Source: Plumapathes pennacea (lineage: Eukaryota > Cnidaria > Anthozoa > Antipatharia > Myriopathidae). Taken from it: a DNA stretch of 64,000 bases. The stretch covers positions 2,675,115 through 2,739,114 of the forward strand of contig OZ038465.1 in NCBI GenBank assembly GCA_964036295.1. The letters are read 5' to 3'. Of the stretch, positions 1-15,689 are shown piece by piece (position 1 is the first letter of the stretch; each line of letters opens with the position of its first letter). The notes under the pieces are model-generated. The model saw nothing but the letters and a program-made list of their open reading frames with translations. It was not told the origin of the DNA and searched no databases. The position numbers were made by a program, and so were the translations under genes.

Positions 1-1235
1 TTGGTGCGGCAGGAAAAGTTCGCCGTTTGAATCAACAGTCGCTCCTATGTCGAACCAGGGTCGAATCTATTACTATTAGGTTCGGCGCATGTCAGGAGCG
101 GCGTCTGAACCGGGTCTAAGTGTCAACGAGAGAAAAAGAACTCGATGACAGATGCTAGTGAGTGCATGTGTTAACCTCGTGCAAAATACTCCCTCCTGAT
201 TGGCTAAGAAAGGTCACACCATAAATCAACATCTCTTTTCATTGGCTCTGTTAGCTCTAATATTTCCGGCACCAAAGTCTCCAGGGAATCTACACCTCAC
301 ATTACACTTTTAACAGCTCGATCGAGAATTTTTCTGCCTGCTGCAATACTTCGCGTGGCATTATGCTGGCCGCCTCGCAAGCCGACCGTCTTTGCTCGGC
401 TTGCTCGTTGGCAATTATTGGGTGTTACCTGTCTTAAAAACAAAAATTAACTGTGACACAGCGACAAGCGAGTTTGGGAAAACAACCGGAAGCGGGAGGG
501 GGTCATATTTACCGAACGTGATATCCTAGTATGGATATAAACATCCAGGCGCGTCGCCGGAAGAAAGAAAAAAAAATTGTGAATAGGGAAACAGCACGGT
601 TATAAGAACAAAATACCAGTTTTCTAAACTGGTGCGGCTCGTTTGCAATCAGAAACCGGATGACCACTTGGTGCTCCTGCGCTTGTTTACCACAGGAAAC
701 CAGTTCTCCAGAGCTCTTAAATCAAAACTTATCAGCAATCATTTTTGTGCTTTGGTGCAAGTGTAGAATTGTGAACGGCGAGATAAATTTTTCTGTGAGG
801 TTTAAAACATGAAACTGTTTTTTGAGCTTGTAAATAGAAGGCTGTCTCATTGCTACGTCACGGAGTTTAATAGTAAAATGAGCGGACGATCAGGAACTTC
901 AAAAACCAAACAGCTTGTATTCGTACGAAACAATTTCCTTCACATAACACTGTATTTTTTGAGGGAACACTTTCTTATTACAGTGCAGCACTTTCACATG
1001 CCCTCTCCTTTTTCCTTGATCACAAGTGTGGCTCGAATCACTTTTCGTTTTTGCTTACAAGCTGAAATTTCCCAATTCATTCTGGCGATCACCAGCCGGG
1101 TAATGGAACTGTCCTGGTGCTCGCCCACTGTGAGAATTTTGGATACCTTGAATATTTCATCACACTTTTTGGTCAAAATTACGTATCCTGTGGTGATATT
1201 GTGCGGCCGCTAGCAGCGGCTATGTTTATAACCAG

Positions 1236-1400
1236 GAACCGGGAACCCGGGAACGTGGAACGTGGAACGTGGAACGTGGAACGAGGAACTTGGGAACCGG
1301 CAACCGGCAACCGGCAACGGGGAACCGGGAACCTAGGAACCGGGAACCGGGAATCGCGAACGGGGAACTGGGAACCGAAATCTGGAAAGGGGAACGCAAA
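1236..1400. repeat. Degenerate GGGAACC-type short tandem repeat
   Basis: About 165 bp of imperfect 6-7 bp units of the form GGAACGT, GGAACCG and CGGGAAC. The unit drifts from GGAACGT at the left through CAACCGG to GGGAACC at the right, which indicates local slippage of variant units. One strand is strongly purine rich. Confidence 0.85.
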
Positions 1401-2501
1401 AATTGGAATTTAATCAGAACAAAACCAAATTACTGGATTTTTTGAAGATTTTTTCTTGGTTTTCGCCTGATAAAGAAACCTATAATTTGTCTGATTTATC
1501 CGCTAGTTATAGATGTTAATGGGCAAAATGGTTTAAAAACCTGCCCCCACACGAAAAGAGAATATCTGTTGGCTAGCGTCATTGTTGCCAGCTGGCCAAT
1601 CAGGTTAGATTTTCGCCTACTGACGGCCAAATCACGTGATTAATGGGTGCATTAAAAGCCAGTGACCGCTCATTACGCCTGTCTTTCGTTTCATCATCGC
1701 ATGGTGCACGAAATCGGAGCAAACTGGGTAAGCTAAGAAATATTCATCCTTTTGAGTCGTCCACAGTATACTTTTACTCATTGAAGATATTTTTAATCCT
1801 TAGAGACAATGAAGTGGATCACGAAAGGGGGACGACATCTTCAAGGTGAGGAGATCAGCTTTTTATGTATGATTCAAACTCCGTGCGCGAGAAACAAAGC
1901 AGCCTATTATTTTATTATTTGCTAAACAAGCCTGCTTCTTGGACCTTTAGATGCAACTTTTTTCTTTATCGGAGCCCAACTTTGAAGTCAATAAGCTTCT
2001 TTTTCCTTTATTTCTTTTTTCAAATGTATTTAAATTTATTTTACTGAGTTTGCCTCCAATTTTACTGTGATAACAATGAGATTCCAGTGAGCCTGCACTT
2101 TCTACTACTGTCTGTTCCTCACTTCTGGTCACGTTCCAAGCCATATTTTATCAATGCTTTCATGTTTGCATAAAATACATAGAGAATAATACATGGGCGC
2201 GCGGAGATATGGAATTTATCTTCGAGTGTTCATCTCGATATCTCACGAGTGAGCGAAGCGAAACTGACTAAACTGACATGCGACCCATGCCTTAGGGTCA
2301 AGAGAAATAAATCACTAATACCTTTGGTGAGATCGTTGTAGAAGTGAAAAGTTGTAGTTTATACTGGGCGGGCAGTCATTCCGCTAAACAATCCTAACAA
2401 AAGCATAGTTTTTCCCGAACTGAAACTACCTCAGGTTTCCGAAAAAAAGAGTGAAGTACAGTAGGAACTAATCGTTCTATTTGTCGCTGGGAACTACCTA
2501 T

Positions 2502-2591
2502 CAACGCGTCACCGTGTAATATAACCTCATCTAAACACGCGGGAAGTTGGGAGAACACGAGGGTAGCGTAAGGAAACCACGAGGCCGCCGA
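2502..2591. repeat. Dispersed repeat, copy 1 of 2
   Basis: Roughly 90 bp here reappears at 23982-24070 in the same orientation with only a few differences. The shared block runs from the CCGTGTAAT motif to GAGGCCGCCGA. It looks like a fragment of an interspersed element; no coding capacity is seen. Confidence 0.75.
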
Positions 2592-4009
2592 CTGACCCAC
2601 AGCCCATGTGCCGAGATTCGAACCACTCCCGCCTCGGTCAGTCAGCATGCAAACACGCACCCGGACTAGTGAAGCACCCGCGTGACTGCACGAAAGCATG
2701 CGCACAACATCCCAGTGGAACTGACAGTACTTAGCGGCGTGGCATGCTTTCCGCTTTTTGCACGCGAAGAGTCGTATGGACTTTAGTGACCTTGGATGGC
2801 TGATCCTCATAAGCTTCCCGGGCGCTCATTTCAAATTTGGGATAGAGCGGATTCTTATTTTATCTTCCCTGGTCATTATTTTTGCAATGCGTAACATTTG
2901 TCCGTAAACGACAGCATAATGTTAGTGTTATTGTACAAAGCCGTTCGTATAGTTCTAATGGGCAGGCAACACAACACTTGAAGTTGTACAACGCAAACAA
3001 CAAATTCTATAAAGGGGAGGCGCTTCTTTCAAATTTTGGCAGAGAGGGGGTACGCTTATCAAAGATTTGCGGTAGGCAAGATTCACTTGTTGAAACAGTC
3101 TGATAGTACCGGTGGTGGCCTGAGTGTCCAATATTTTGCCCCCCTCCCCCAGGAATTGTAATAAAGATTTCTTGGAAATTATTCATCGGTTTGACCTGAA
3201 AATCACTAAAAAAGAAAAAAAAAAAAACTCTACTGTTACCCGATGTCGGTAACTGTGTATTTGACATGATGGGATAGTGGGGGTGTGCGGGCCAATGGTT
3301 GACTGTGTTCAGGACGACAATTGTTCGATTTGATGAAATACATTCAACTTCGAGCAGCGCAAACACAACTCAAGCTCATACGTAGTGACTGTTGCGCCCT
3401 AGAAAAATCTAAATGTGCCGGTTTTGTTCACAGACAGTCTTCTTCGTTCTTTACACTTTTAATCCATCCACTTATGAGTGATTGTCTTCAATGTTTTCGT
3501 TAAGTCTCTCACCGGAGATATACTGTACCACACACTCTTAGTTTGGGTGTTTGATAACTTGCCCTGGTGAAAGTTGGCTAAATTATCAATTCTCACTACA
3601 CACACACAAAAACAATTTCTTTTTGAATGGATTAGAGAACTCAAGAGTTCGAGAGTTGAGCCACAAGACTGATCAGAGGCAAACTTCTCCTTAGTTTTGA
3701 TACATAATCAGTATGGAGAAAATGCTCGCTGATATCTTGTCTGGGTTCAACCTGACTATCAATTATTCAAAACCTACTCATGAGTTTGATGATTGCTATA
3801 CTTGATATTTTCAGGTGTTATCCCCTGTAAAACACCCATTGCTAAAATAATAAAAAAAAGTCACGTCATAACTTGCGCTTTAAGCAAAGAAACAAAAAAC
3901 CTTAACACCGGCAACACAAACAGAAAAGTTACGTGAGAGGTTCCTCAATAGTATTCACATCAAAGACATTAGAACCCTTTTAAATGTAAAACTAAAAACG
4001 AGGAGACTG

Positions 4010-7000
4010 TTAGGATTTGGATTCATCATCGCTGCTATTGTCCTTGATATTTTTCCGAAGTTTTTCGAGATATTCCTTTTGCGACTGGGCCAACACAGTG
4101 GCCATGATGCTTTCGTCTTCCCACTGGCTTAGTCCTGAGAGACAGAGAGATGAAAACGTGAACTACTGTTGGAACTAGACCTTTGTCACAGTCATGATAA
4201 CTTATATAAAGCTTGGCTAAAGACAAAAACAAAACACACCACTGGAAAGAGCATAGCAAAATTAGCCAATGCACAAATTTTCAGATTCATAAACCAAGTG
4301 TCCTGAAGCGCCGCTATTTTCAAACTTGTCACTTTTATAAGGGTTGTATGGCAGAACTGACTTGAAAATATTTACGTACAGGAGCTTGGCTTTCACTGTA
4401 GCTGTTTGGAATACTCAAACAAACCTTCCGACTTTTTGCTGACTTGTTTTTTTCACGAGAAAACGGACAAAACACGAACGTACATGTATTTGATGTCCGC
4501 TATTTTCGTGGTTACTGGGTGCGCAAAGCATTGACGGTGAGGTGATGACGTCACCACATGTTATTGCTAGTCTCCATCCATACTTACCATAACCAGTTGG
4601 GGCAAAGAAGTCCAGGTAATTTGGTTTTTGGAGCGTCGTTCCGCCAACTGCTCCTGACGGCGAAGGAGGATTAGAAATGCTAGTCGAACAGCCCGGCTTG
4701 GGCTCTATGCAAAACATGTTTGCGCTCGTGGTTGCTATACGGCTGGACGTAGAGCCTGAGGCGCATGCAAACGTTTCGTGGCGAGGAGAGCTGGGAGAGT
4801 GGCGTGGGGACTTGCTCGGAGGGGCACTATCCGTGTCCCTTTCTCGTTCCCTTTGATGAGGGGATGTGGGGCGCTTGGATTCGGTGGACGTTGACGTACT
4901 GCTGCTGGCCGCACACGGGCTTGAGCGAGACTACAACCAAGAGTCACAGGAAAAAAGTGTTAATAAAATCACCAAACCCTAAGGGCTTGACTGGAAAAAA
5001 AAAAAAAAAAAAAAAAAGCAACAACAAGAAAAAAATCGAACAGGAAAGAAGGTTAAATACAATCACACCAAACCCTAAGGGCTTGACTGAAAAAAAAAAC
5101 AAAAAACAAAAAAACAAAAAAAACAAAAACAACAACAACAACAACAAAGCAACAAAAAAGAAATCAAACAGGAAAGAAGGTTAAATAGAATCAGCAAACC
5201 TTATGAGCTGGTGCACACTGTAAAGCAAGCGCAAGAGAATGGAAAATGTTTCATGCTAAATAGAATCACCAAACCCTAAGGGCTTGACTAAATATTTATT
5301 TAGTATCTACCAACTTGTTGAAAATGCTGTTTGTGCAATAAGATATTTCGAGTTTGGGCAACTGTTGTTGCGAGATAACACATTATACAGTATATACCAG
5401 TAACAAACTTGGATAGCATGGTCTCATTCCTTATAAATCATAGTTAACACAACTGTTTAACTCACAAGACTGTTGGCTCCCTGTGCTCTCCTCTCGGAGT
5501 CTCTGAGCCATTCCAGGTAGGATTCCCGAGCAATTGCTTCCTCCATTGCCTCATTTGTCGCCTCCCAGTCTGTGGCAGCAAGCTTGTCTTCAAGCATTTG
5601 CTACAAACAGCAAAGGAGAATGTTACATGAATTGTATATTACCTCAATGTACAATACATAGTGTATGACATAACTTTCATACATGCACATATCTATACAT
5701 CTTTGTGCACAGGAAGAAGAGCATTCTGAAGGAAAACATCCCCCTGTTTTACACTGAATGAGGAAATCAAGGAATAAGAAAAGTCTTTATCAACATGAAC
5801 ACTTCTTGCTTCCTGATGTCAAAATTTTGCTGGCCCCGGCGTCAGGCTACTAGATTTTTTGAGCCCTGAGTGTACAGTATGTTTTCTGAAAAACAGTTCA
5901 CAAGCACTTACAAGCTACAATATATGTACTGTATATGTCTAGCATACAAAGTTTTAATGTTCCTTTCTGTTATGAAGACTGTTTTAAGTACTGTATGTGT
6001 AACCCACAAGCAGTAAACCCAGTACATACAGTACAGTTAAGGTTATGGAACATTTCATTTACCTTTTCTATGTGCCCTTCTTCTGACTGTTTTAAGGCCT
6101 CACTTGCCATTGTCCACTAAATAAAAACAGATGAATACAATCCAGACATTTTGAATAGCTACAGTACTGTACATACTGACTGAACATCAAGTCAGAACAT
6201 TCAAGTACAAAAAGCATACAGTGGAATCCCGCTAACTCAAACCCTTAATAACTTGAACCTCCCAATACCTCAACCAAAAGTTGATTTCCTTTGATTTGCT
6301 AACACTGTAACTTTATTCCCTTGAACTCTCAATAACTAAAAAAACTTGAAGGTTTGAGTTACTGTATCATGATTCTACTGTAAATGCATGGCAGCACTAG
6401 CCATCAGCAAGAAACTTTTTTTTGAAGGTAATAGTCTGTCTCACTGCTTGTCTTGCTTGAAATTGCTTACTTACCAAAGGTTTGTACCCAGATAGCCCCA
6501 GACCAACACCAACTGAAGGCTTGTTGGGGTTTATCACTGAATTATAATGCACATTGTTGTGGTAACTGAGCCGAATAGGCTCATAGTCCGTCTTGGATGA
6601 GCTGTGAAATATGTTGATTGGTTCTGTAAAATAGAATATTCAGTAAGAAGGGTGAGCACAACACAAACCTACTACAACAATAAAGTCCAATGTTTGATGG
6701 TGGAAAGAGAACAAGAATGTTCATTCAAGGAACAAACTGTCCCTCTGCAGATAGGATTTCATCAACTGTACAGTGGGAAAGATGAAGCTGGAGTCCTGCT
6801 GGGTGTGGGGATCGATACAGCTGACAGCTCACAAATCAGGACAAGTCATTGTTTCAATCACAGCACAGGTGAAGCTCCTGAATCTGTGAATTTGATTTTG
6901 CTGCCTTGCATGATGGCTTCAGCAGGAAATAGAAACTTGCAACAGTTACAGTACAAGGAACATAAAACTGGTTTGAACTAAGAAGTTCAAGGGTCTGTCA

Positions 7001-10000
7001 GGTTTCAAGTTGATTATCTAATGTGCCATAACTTAATGTTTGTAATTCCTTACCAGTACTGCATTGATAGACCTCTACTGTTCGGTTGTACATCTCACTT
7101 AGCGCTTGCATCTCCACATGATTGCCATGACAGTGGTTATCTCTCTTCCGTTTGATGTAACTATTAAAGTCTTCAGTTACATAGTGGGAGAAATAATCAA
7201 CATTCTTGAGCTATGAACAAACACAAAGCTGGTTAGTACAGTACACATCAAGCACCATGGAATCTAGACATCTCCCAGATATCCCTATAGTAGTCTGCTC
7301 CCTTGACATCTGTGATGAAATACACTACAATGCACATTACCCTCGAATCTGCATGTAGTGTACTGTGGACCTCTCTAAAGAACCCGAACAACCCCTTGGA
7401 CTCCAGCCATTCTCTTGATACTAAATTTTTTTTCAAAATTTTGACATTACAGTCTCTTGGAACCTGGATACAGTACTGACAGTATCTACCGTATCTCAAT
7501 GGAACTATACTGTAAGACATTCCCTTGAAAACATCTCCTCTGAGTTCAGACATTCCCTTTCAAGTTACATGACTTGTAAGGTATTCCTTTGGAACCCTAG
7601 CAACTCAGACTCCCCTCTTGGGTCCATAAAATCGCTATGGAACCTAGACATCCACTTAAAGTCTGGACATCTCTTGGGAACCTACTGTAGGAAGACAACC
7701 CCTTGAAACAAATTTAGATTTGATTGCCTTGAAACCAAGACATCTCCCTGAAACCTAGACAACCCACGGAACTGGACATCCCCATATATTCTGGGTATCC
7801 CCTTGGAACCTCACCATATAGTCCATACAGTGGCGCCGTACAACAGCATGCATTTCTTGGTCACCGTAAACTTGATCAGCTAAAAGCAAAAAGGTATATA
7901 CAGTAAGAGAAAGTACACAGGATGATTTTATGTGAAGAGATGAGTTACAAAGAGAAGTTTGAACTCAGAAAATGTAAATGCTGCTCATACTGTACTGTAC
8001 ACACATGCTTTGAATTTGTTGGATTATTAGAGTAAACATATTTATCTACACACAAATATAGCAAATATCCTGCAGGTTCTAGACTGTGGCAGTCCCTCCT
8101 TTTCTGACCAAAGATAGTGTGCACGAGTGAAAATCCAAGGTCTGGACCCGAGCGCTAGACCAATACTGCAGGCTGAGTGAGGGCTGGGGTGAGGCCGTGG
8201 GATCCAGACCTCCAAATCTCTGACTCATTCACTTTTCACTTGTACACATGATCTTTGACCAGAAAAGGAGGGACTGGCACAGTCTACTGTATGCAGGTTC
8301 TAGTTTGTTCAAATTGCCACTTGGTCAAATATTTCAATCTGTTTTTCTTTAAATTGGGCTTCTGTAAATTTTCTTCAAAATATCCATCAAATTATATAGA
8401 ATAGTTAGGGTACCATGCCAAATTACCCAGCCCGGTACTCATTTTAGAAAAGATGTGTGTTATATTACATGCTTAATTAATATTCAACCACTAACTATAA
8501 TAAGAGTGTGTGACATTGATGCTGTCATGAATCCTATTATTATATAGACATGAGTGTTTTACTGGAAAATATACCGTGCGTAAAATCCATACGAAACTAC
8601 ATCCAGGACACGAGTGGTGTATTTTCCATATCCTCACTAGTGAGGATATCGTTGGCATCATTTCCTGCTTTTGCATGGTTGTTTGTGCAATTTCTCGTAA
8701 AACACTCATGTCTAATATAATAAAAAGAAAATTACACGGCGGCTTGAAGATGTGGATTTTATTTTCTCGTGGTAAAAACAATATTTTACTCGCACGCGAA
8801 GCGCTCGTTCGTAAAATATTGTTTTTACCACTTGAAAATAAAATTCATATCTTCGTGCCGCCGTGTAATATCCTCCATATATCACCTGGGGCCAATTCAA
8901 TAAACATTTACACATGTATTTTACAAGTTGGGCCATTATTCAAACACCACTAAACAGACTCTACTCCAGCAAAGTTTGTACAATATTACAGATACAGGTC
9001 CCCAGTGCACAACCACAACAATATTTGGCTATTGTATTGGATAAAAGTGTGTTTTAACATGTGGAAAAATATATCCGACTTGTAAAATACACTTGTAAAT
9101 GCTTTATTAAATTGGCCCCTGATTGGAAGCCAACATACAGTACAATTGTAAAAATGTATTTCCCCAAAAGCACTACTATGGACTGATTCAATTTGGCTTC
9201 TTTTGGTACGACTGTACATTACAAATATCCTAAATAGCTTTTTGGCATTCATAGTATGCTTATGCAGTATTCCCAGGATATAAATTTTCTCATGTTCAAT
9301 ATTCAAGTACAAGAATCTGAACAAAACAAAAAGCTTATTTGCCCAAAGTTGGATCCCCAAATTTACAAATTTATTTTTGTTGTCACAGGAAATTCGGCAA
9401 TTACATAATTATTTATGCAACAGTGTACATGACTGCTACTGCAGACAAGAAATACAACCTTATTTCATTTTCTAGTAAGATAGAAAGCAAAAAAGCAGGG
9501 TTTTACAAGGATAGGTAAGGGTAAAAAAGAGAATGACAAGACAAAACAAAGACTATTCCAAACAGGGAAAAACATGCCAAGCGACGACAACAAAGGCCTA
9601 AAGTCATAAAGAGAGAAATGTTCGACAATTTTTGCTGAAAAGAAACTTTTTCTTTAACTGGTTTGCCGGTAAATCAAGTACTGTATAAAATGCGAATTTC
9701 GATAGAAAGAGAGTAAGGCAGGAAGAAGGTAAAATAAAAGAGACAAAAATAGATGATGAAGCAGATAAACATGTACCACAAGGCATTCTTGGCGATGTTC
9801 GCGTTAGTGGACTTCACAAAGGAATAACACATGTAGCTTTTCGCTAATACACGAAGTGGTACCAGCCCCGTTAGCTCATTCTAGGGCAGAACGAGCTAAG
9901 ATAACTTTCTCACTTGGTCTTCCATGCGATCCGTAAAGGAATTAATTCGGTGATACTGTGACGTCTATATAAAACACTTACCAACTGCTCTGAACAAGCA

Positions 10001-10480
10001 AGCACCGTCTTGGGCCATTTTCTTGATTGTAAAGCCTTTCTTTTCCTTCAGAGTTTGTTCAAATTGTCTATCCACCTACAAAAGGATAACAAGGACATAT
10101 ATCGTAAAATTCTTGTGCTTAAATGAACAAGAATGCCTCGTTTGTAAACACACCTCTTCGGTGCAAGGTTGCTCGAGCTTTTGCAGATCGTATTCATCCG
10201 AACTGTTGTAATCCGTTTCATCGCTGTGTCTTTCGTGATATTTGAGACGATGAGGCGGACTTCTATGGCGTCTTTTCGAAGAACTACCTGTATCAGTTGC
10301 TTCCCTGGACTCAAAACTTGCCGACCGATAACTATCTTCTCCTGAATATTCTTCAGGAGACCTAACGGCAGCAGTAGAGGACCAACTTGAACTGCCTCGT
10401 AATCGGTTCCTAGTCTCGTTTGAAGAGTTTGAATCACTCTTCTTAGCATCAGAATGTTTCTTCTTTGGTAAAATGGTCAT
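4010..10480 (-). CDS. OTUD5: OTU domain deubiquitinase 5 (OTUD5/DUBA orthologue)
   Basis: Cysteine protease that removes ubiquitin chains. In vertebrates it damps innate immune signalling and acts in development; that role is family knowledge, not shown here. Exons on the minus strand: 10480-10154, 10075-9982, 7879-7815, 7210-7054, 6623-6475, 6116-6063, 5600-5466, 4930-4588, 4134-4010. They total 1449 bp, 482 residues, and every junction has GT/AG borders and matching phase. The first 109 residues are Ser/Arg-rich and disordered. The OTU domain follows, with catalytic Asp132 and Cys135 in DGACLFRAV and catalytic His240 in [19 protein letters not shown] is also conserved. Residues 328-441 are a Ser/Pro-rich linker. 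Residues 442-482 carry a ubiquitin-interacting-type helix ([16 protein letters not shown]), as in vertebrate OTUD5. Length is shorter than human OTUD5 (about 570 residues), mainly in the disordered parts. Introns hold many repeats. Recognition is secure. Confidence 0.95.
4964..5290. repeat. Intronic tandem repeat, about four units
   Basis: Within OTUD5 intron 7, a unit containing AAACCCTAAGGGCTTGACT recurs at about 4974, 5070 and 5272, with an altered copy near 5190. The units are linked by A-rich tracts and a shared AACAGGAAAGAAGGTTAAAT block. A-tract length varies between copies, as expected for slippage. Confidence 0.8.
6219..6380. mobile_element. pogo/Tigger-like MITE
   Basis: A 162-bp element in OTUD5 intron 5 with imperfect terminal inverted repeats starting CAGTGGAATCCCGCTAACTC at the left. 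It ends with the complement GGTTTGAGTTA...CTACTG at the right. It is flanked by TA on both sides (6217-6218 and 6381-6382), the target duplication of the Tc1/mariner/pogo superfamily. The CAGTGGAAYCCCGCTA start is typical of Tigger-type elements. It has no coding capacity. Confidence 0.75.
7255..7812. repeat. Degenerate minisatellite in OTUD5 intron 3
   Basis: About 560 bp built from diverged copies of a unit close to CCTTGGAACCTAGACATCCC, visible for example near 7455, 7640, 7680, 7760 and 7800. The copies have drifted and the spacing is irregular. The array ends almost at the splice donor of exon 3 (7815). Confidence 0.7.
8540..8720. mobile_element. Foldback element in OTUD5 intron 2
   Basis: The left end TAGACATGAGTGTTTTAC (8545-8562) is matched in reverse complement by GTAAAACACTCATGTCTA at the right (8697-8714). 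A shorter internal palindrome, CCTCACTAGTGAGG, lies near 8632-8645. There is no open frame of note. It is probably a non-autonomous inverted-repeat transposon. Confidence 0.7.
8731..8869. mobile_element. Near-perfect hairpin element
   Basis: Two arms of about 60 bp (8731-8793 and 8809-8869) are close to exact reverse complements, from ATTACACGGCGGC at the outer end to GTAAAAACAATATTTTAC at the inner end. A short loop contains CGCACGCGAAGCGC. This is a MITE of foldback type, adjacent to two other foldbacks in the same intron. Confidence 0.8.
8888..9119. mobile_element. Third foldback element in OTUD5 intron 2
   Basis: The left arm GGGGCCAATTCAATAAACAT and following bases to about 8930 pair with the right arm ending in AAATTGGCCCC (about 9075-9119). 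The arms are around 45 bp with some mismatches. It is another inverted-repeat MITE. Confidence 0.75.
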
Positions 10481-11268
10481 TCTGACGTCTTACTACAAAT
10501 CTAAAAGGCACAAAATTGATGAAAAACTCCACAATTCATAAAACAACACTCGAAATATTCTTACATTTAACGTGACGTCATCGGAAAGTTATGCGCAGAA
10601 ATGGTGCGCAGTAGTAAGAAATCGAGTGCGCCTGGGAAGAGGAAGCGATGATCCCAGTCTTTCAACTCGGCACTTCCCCTGGTCAGCGGTGTTACTTCTT
10701 AAAGACTTGGGAGGGAGGGAGGTGTAAGGTGTTAAGTAGCATCAAGCGCAAGGCATTATCAGCTTTTAAATACTTATGTTTCAAATATTTCTGAACTGAT
10801 ATTTGCTTTTTACATAGTGCACTTTCATATATATGAGAACCACAGGCAGCCCACAGGGTGTTACTAAGTCACGCCTGATCGGTCAAGGTCTGATGACGTC
10901 ACGGCCGATCGGTTAATAAGGATTTGTATGGGGAGATTTTCAAATCCCATTTTAAGCGTGAAAATAAAACAATCTTTCTCCTAAAATTCGTCAGATAACA
11001 TTACGAGTCCTTATTTACCGTTTAAGGTGACTTTCGAGGCGATTTGGCGCCGATTTTGCGATTTTTTTTGTGGTGATTGTGTATGTACTAAAAATTTGGG
11101 AAGCTTCGCCGACCAAAAAAAAAAAAAAAAAAAGAAAGAAGAAAAGATTGGCAGGGCGTAAAGCATTCGAGAGCCATACATGCTAATTTAGTTTTGTTTT
11201 TGTTTTTCCCTGTTTTTAGTCTTTGATACAGTAGTTCAACGTTAGTTAACACTACATAGAGATTACTT

Positions 11269-11404
11269 CATGGAAAGTGCGCGCGTACGGTTTTTATTCA
11301 CGAGTTGTGAAGTATCATAAAACGAACGAGCGAGGCTTTGCGAGCGAGTGAGTTTTATGATACGAAACAACGAGTGAATAAAAACTGTACAAAGCACTTT
11401 CCAT
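11269..11404. mobile_element. Foldback element
   Basis: The outer arm CATGGAAAGTGC (11269-11280) pairs with GCACTTTCCATG (11393-11404). The inner segments GTACGGTTTTTATTCAC and AGTATCATAAAAC also pair with their complements on the right arm. The centre is a run of GAGCGAG-like units. Confidence 0.8.
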
Positions 11405-11415
11405 GATGTTTTCTG

Positions 11416-11421
11416 TTTATT
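11416..11421 (-). terminator. Candidate polyadenylation signal for the PRSS23-like gene
   Basis: This reads AATAAA on the minus strand, about 210 bp past the stop codon, inside the far terminal repeat of the MITE. No other AATAAA lies between it and the stop codon on that strand. Use of this signal is inferred. Confidence 0.45.
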
Positions 11422-11627
11422 ATATACATACTGAGACATTTATGATGGGACCGGGAAACCCTTTTAAAGTAGTGAAAAATCGTCGTTCGCAGCTTTTGAT
11501 TGGACGAACGATTTTTTTCACGTGTGAAAAGCGTCGTTCGCGGCCTCTCATTGGCTAGAACTCATTTGCGTACGAAATTTTACGATATGGCTTTTTCGTG
11601 AATATGTCTCAGTATGTATATAATAAA
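11416..11627. mobile_element. MITE abutting the PRSS23-like stop codon
   Basis: The terminal inverted repeat TTTATTATATACATACTGAG (from 11416) is matched by its reverse complement ending at 11627. The right end lies five bases beyond the PRSS23-like stop codon (TAA, 11633-11635). The element must therefore form the start of that gene's 3' UTR. Confidence 0.8.
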
Positions 11628-11632
11628 ATAAA

Positions 11633-15245
<3,613 letters not shown>

Positions 15246-15418
15246 TTCACTTGTGTAGTTCAGCCGACGAGTTGACTGTTAACTATTAGGTGATTTACTT
15301 AACCTTATCCCACAGAGATGTCAGCACAGCGACCAGACAGCTTTACACAATCACAAGGATCACTTGCGTAGCTAATTGCATCAACAATGATGTGATGTTT
15401 TTAAATGCGATAATTTTG

Positions 15419-15424
15419 TTTATT
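15419..15424 (-). terminator. Polyadenylation signal of the coiled-coil gene
   Basis: AATAAA on the minus strand, about 266 bp downstream of the stop codon at 15690-15692 and just before the first exon of the PRSS23-like gene. Confidence 0.6.
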
Positions 15425-15689
15425 ATATGACTAGAATGTCAGGCAAAGAATATACAGTTCAGGGAAAAAGGTTTCTTGTACTGATAGGAGCAAGTAAACT
15501 AGCTACTACTCATGATATGTAAGTATAGTGTTCGCGGAAATGTATTGACATTTACGCCACAGGATACTGGACGTCATATTCAGTTCATCAAAGTCTGGCC
15601 CTGGCGTCGGACTGACGAGAGCTATTTGAATTTGGCAAGACAGTGTTTGTGGAGATACAAAATCGAGAGTTTTGCCCCCCGAAGTTTAT

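Larger units (their letters stand above)
1..4009. other. Intergenic, no gene recognised
   Basis: No reading frame here joins into a convincing gene on either strand. The longest open stretch (809-1213, +) has no recognisable motif, and the opposite-strand frame at 994-1176 is equally anonymous. The region holds a G-rich short tandem repeat (1236-1400), a dispersed repeat (2502-2591) shared with position 24.0 kb, and A/T-rich spacer. It lies downstream of the OTUD5 stop codon, so its right edge should include that gene's 3' UTR; I saw no clear polyadenylation signal close to the stop. Confidence 0.5.
10481..11632. other. OTUD5 upstream region and repeat spacer
   Basis: This spacer lies between the OTUD5 start codon and the end of the PRSS23-like gene. 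The OTUD5 promoter must lie in its first part; I see no clear TATA box. The right half is made of two adjacent foldback elements. No gene is seen. Confidence 0.6.

Noticed and set aside
809..1213. Open frame of 134 codons on the plus strand
   Set aside because: No domain, biased composition, a competing frame on the other strand and no supporting splice structure.
4765..5184. Lys/Asn-rich protein on the plus strand
   Set aside because: It runs through OTUD5 exon 8 in antisense and then a poly-A tandem repeat.
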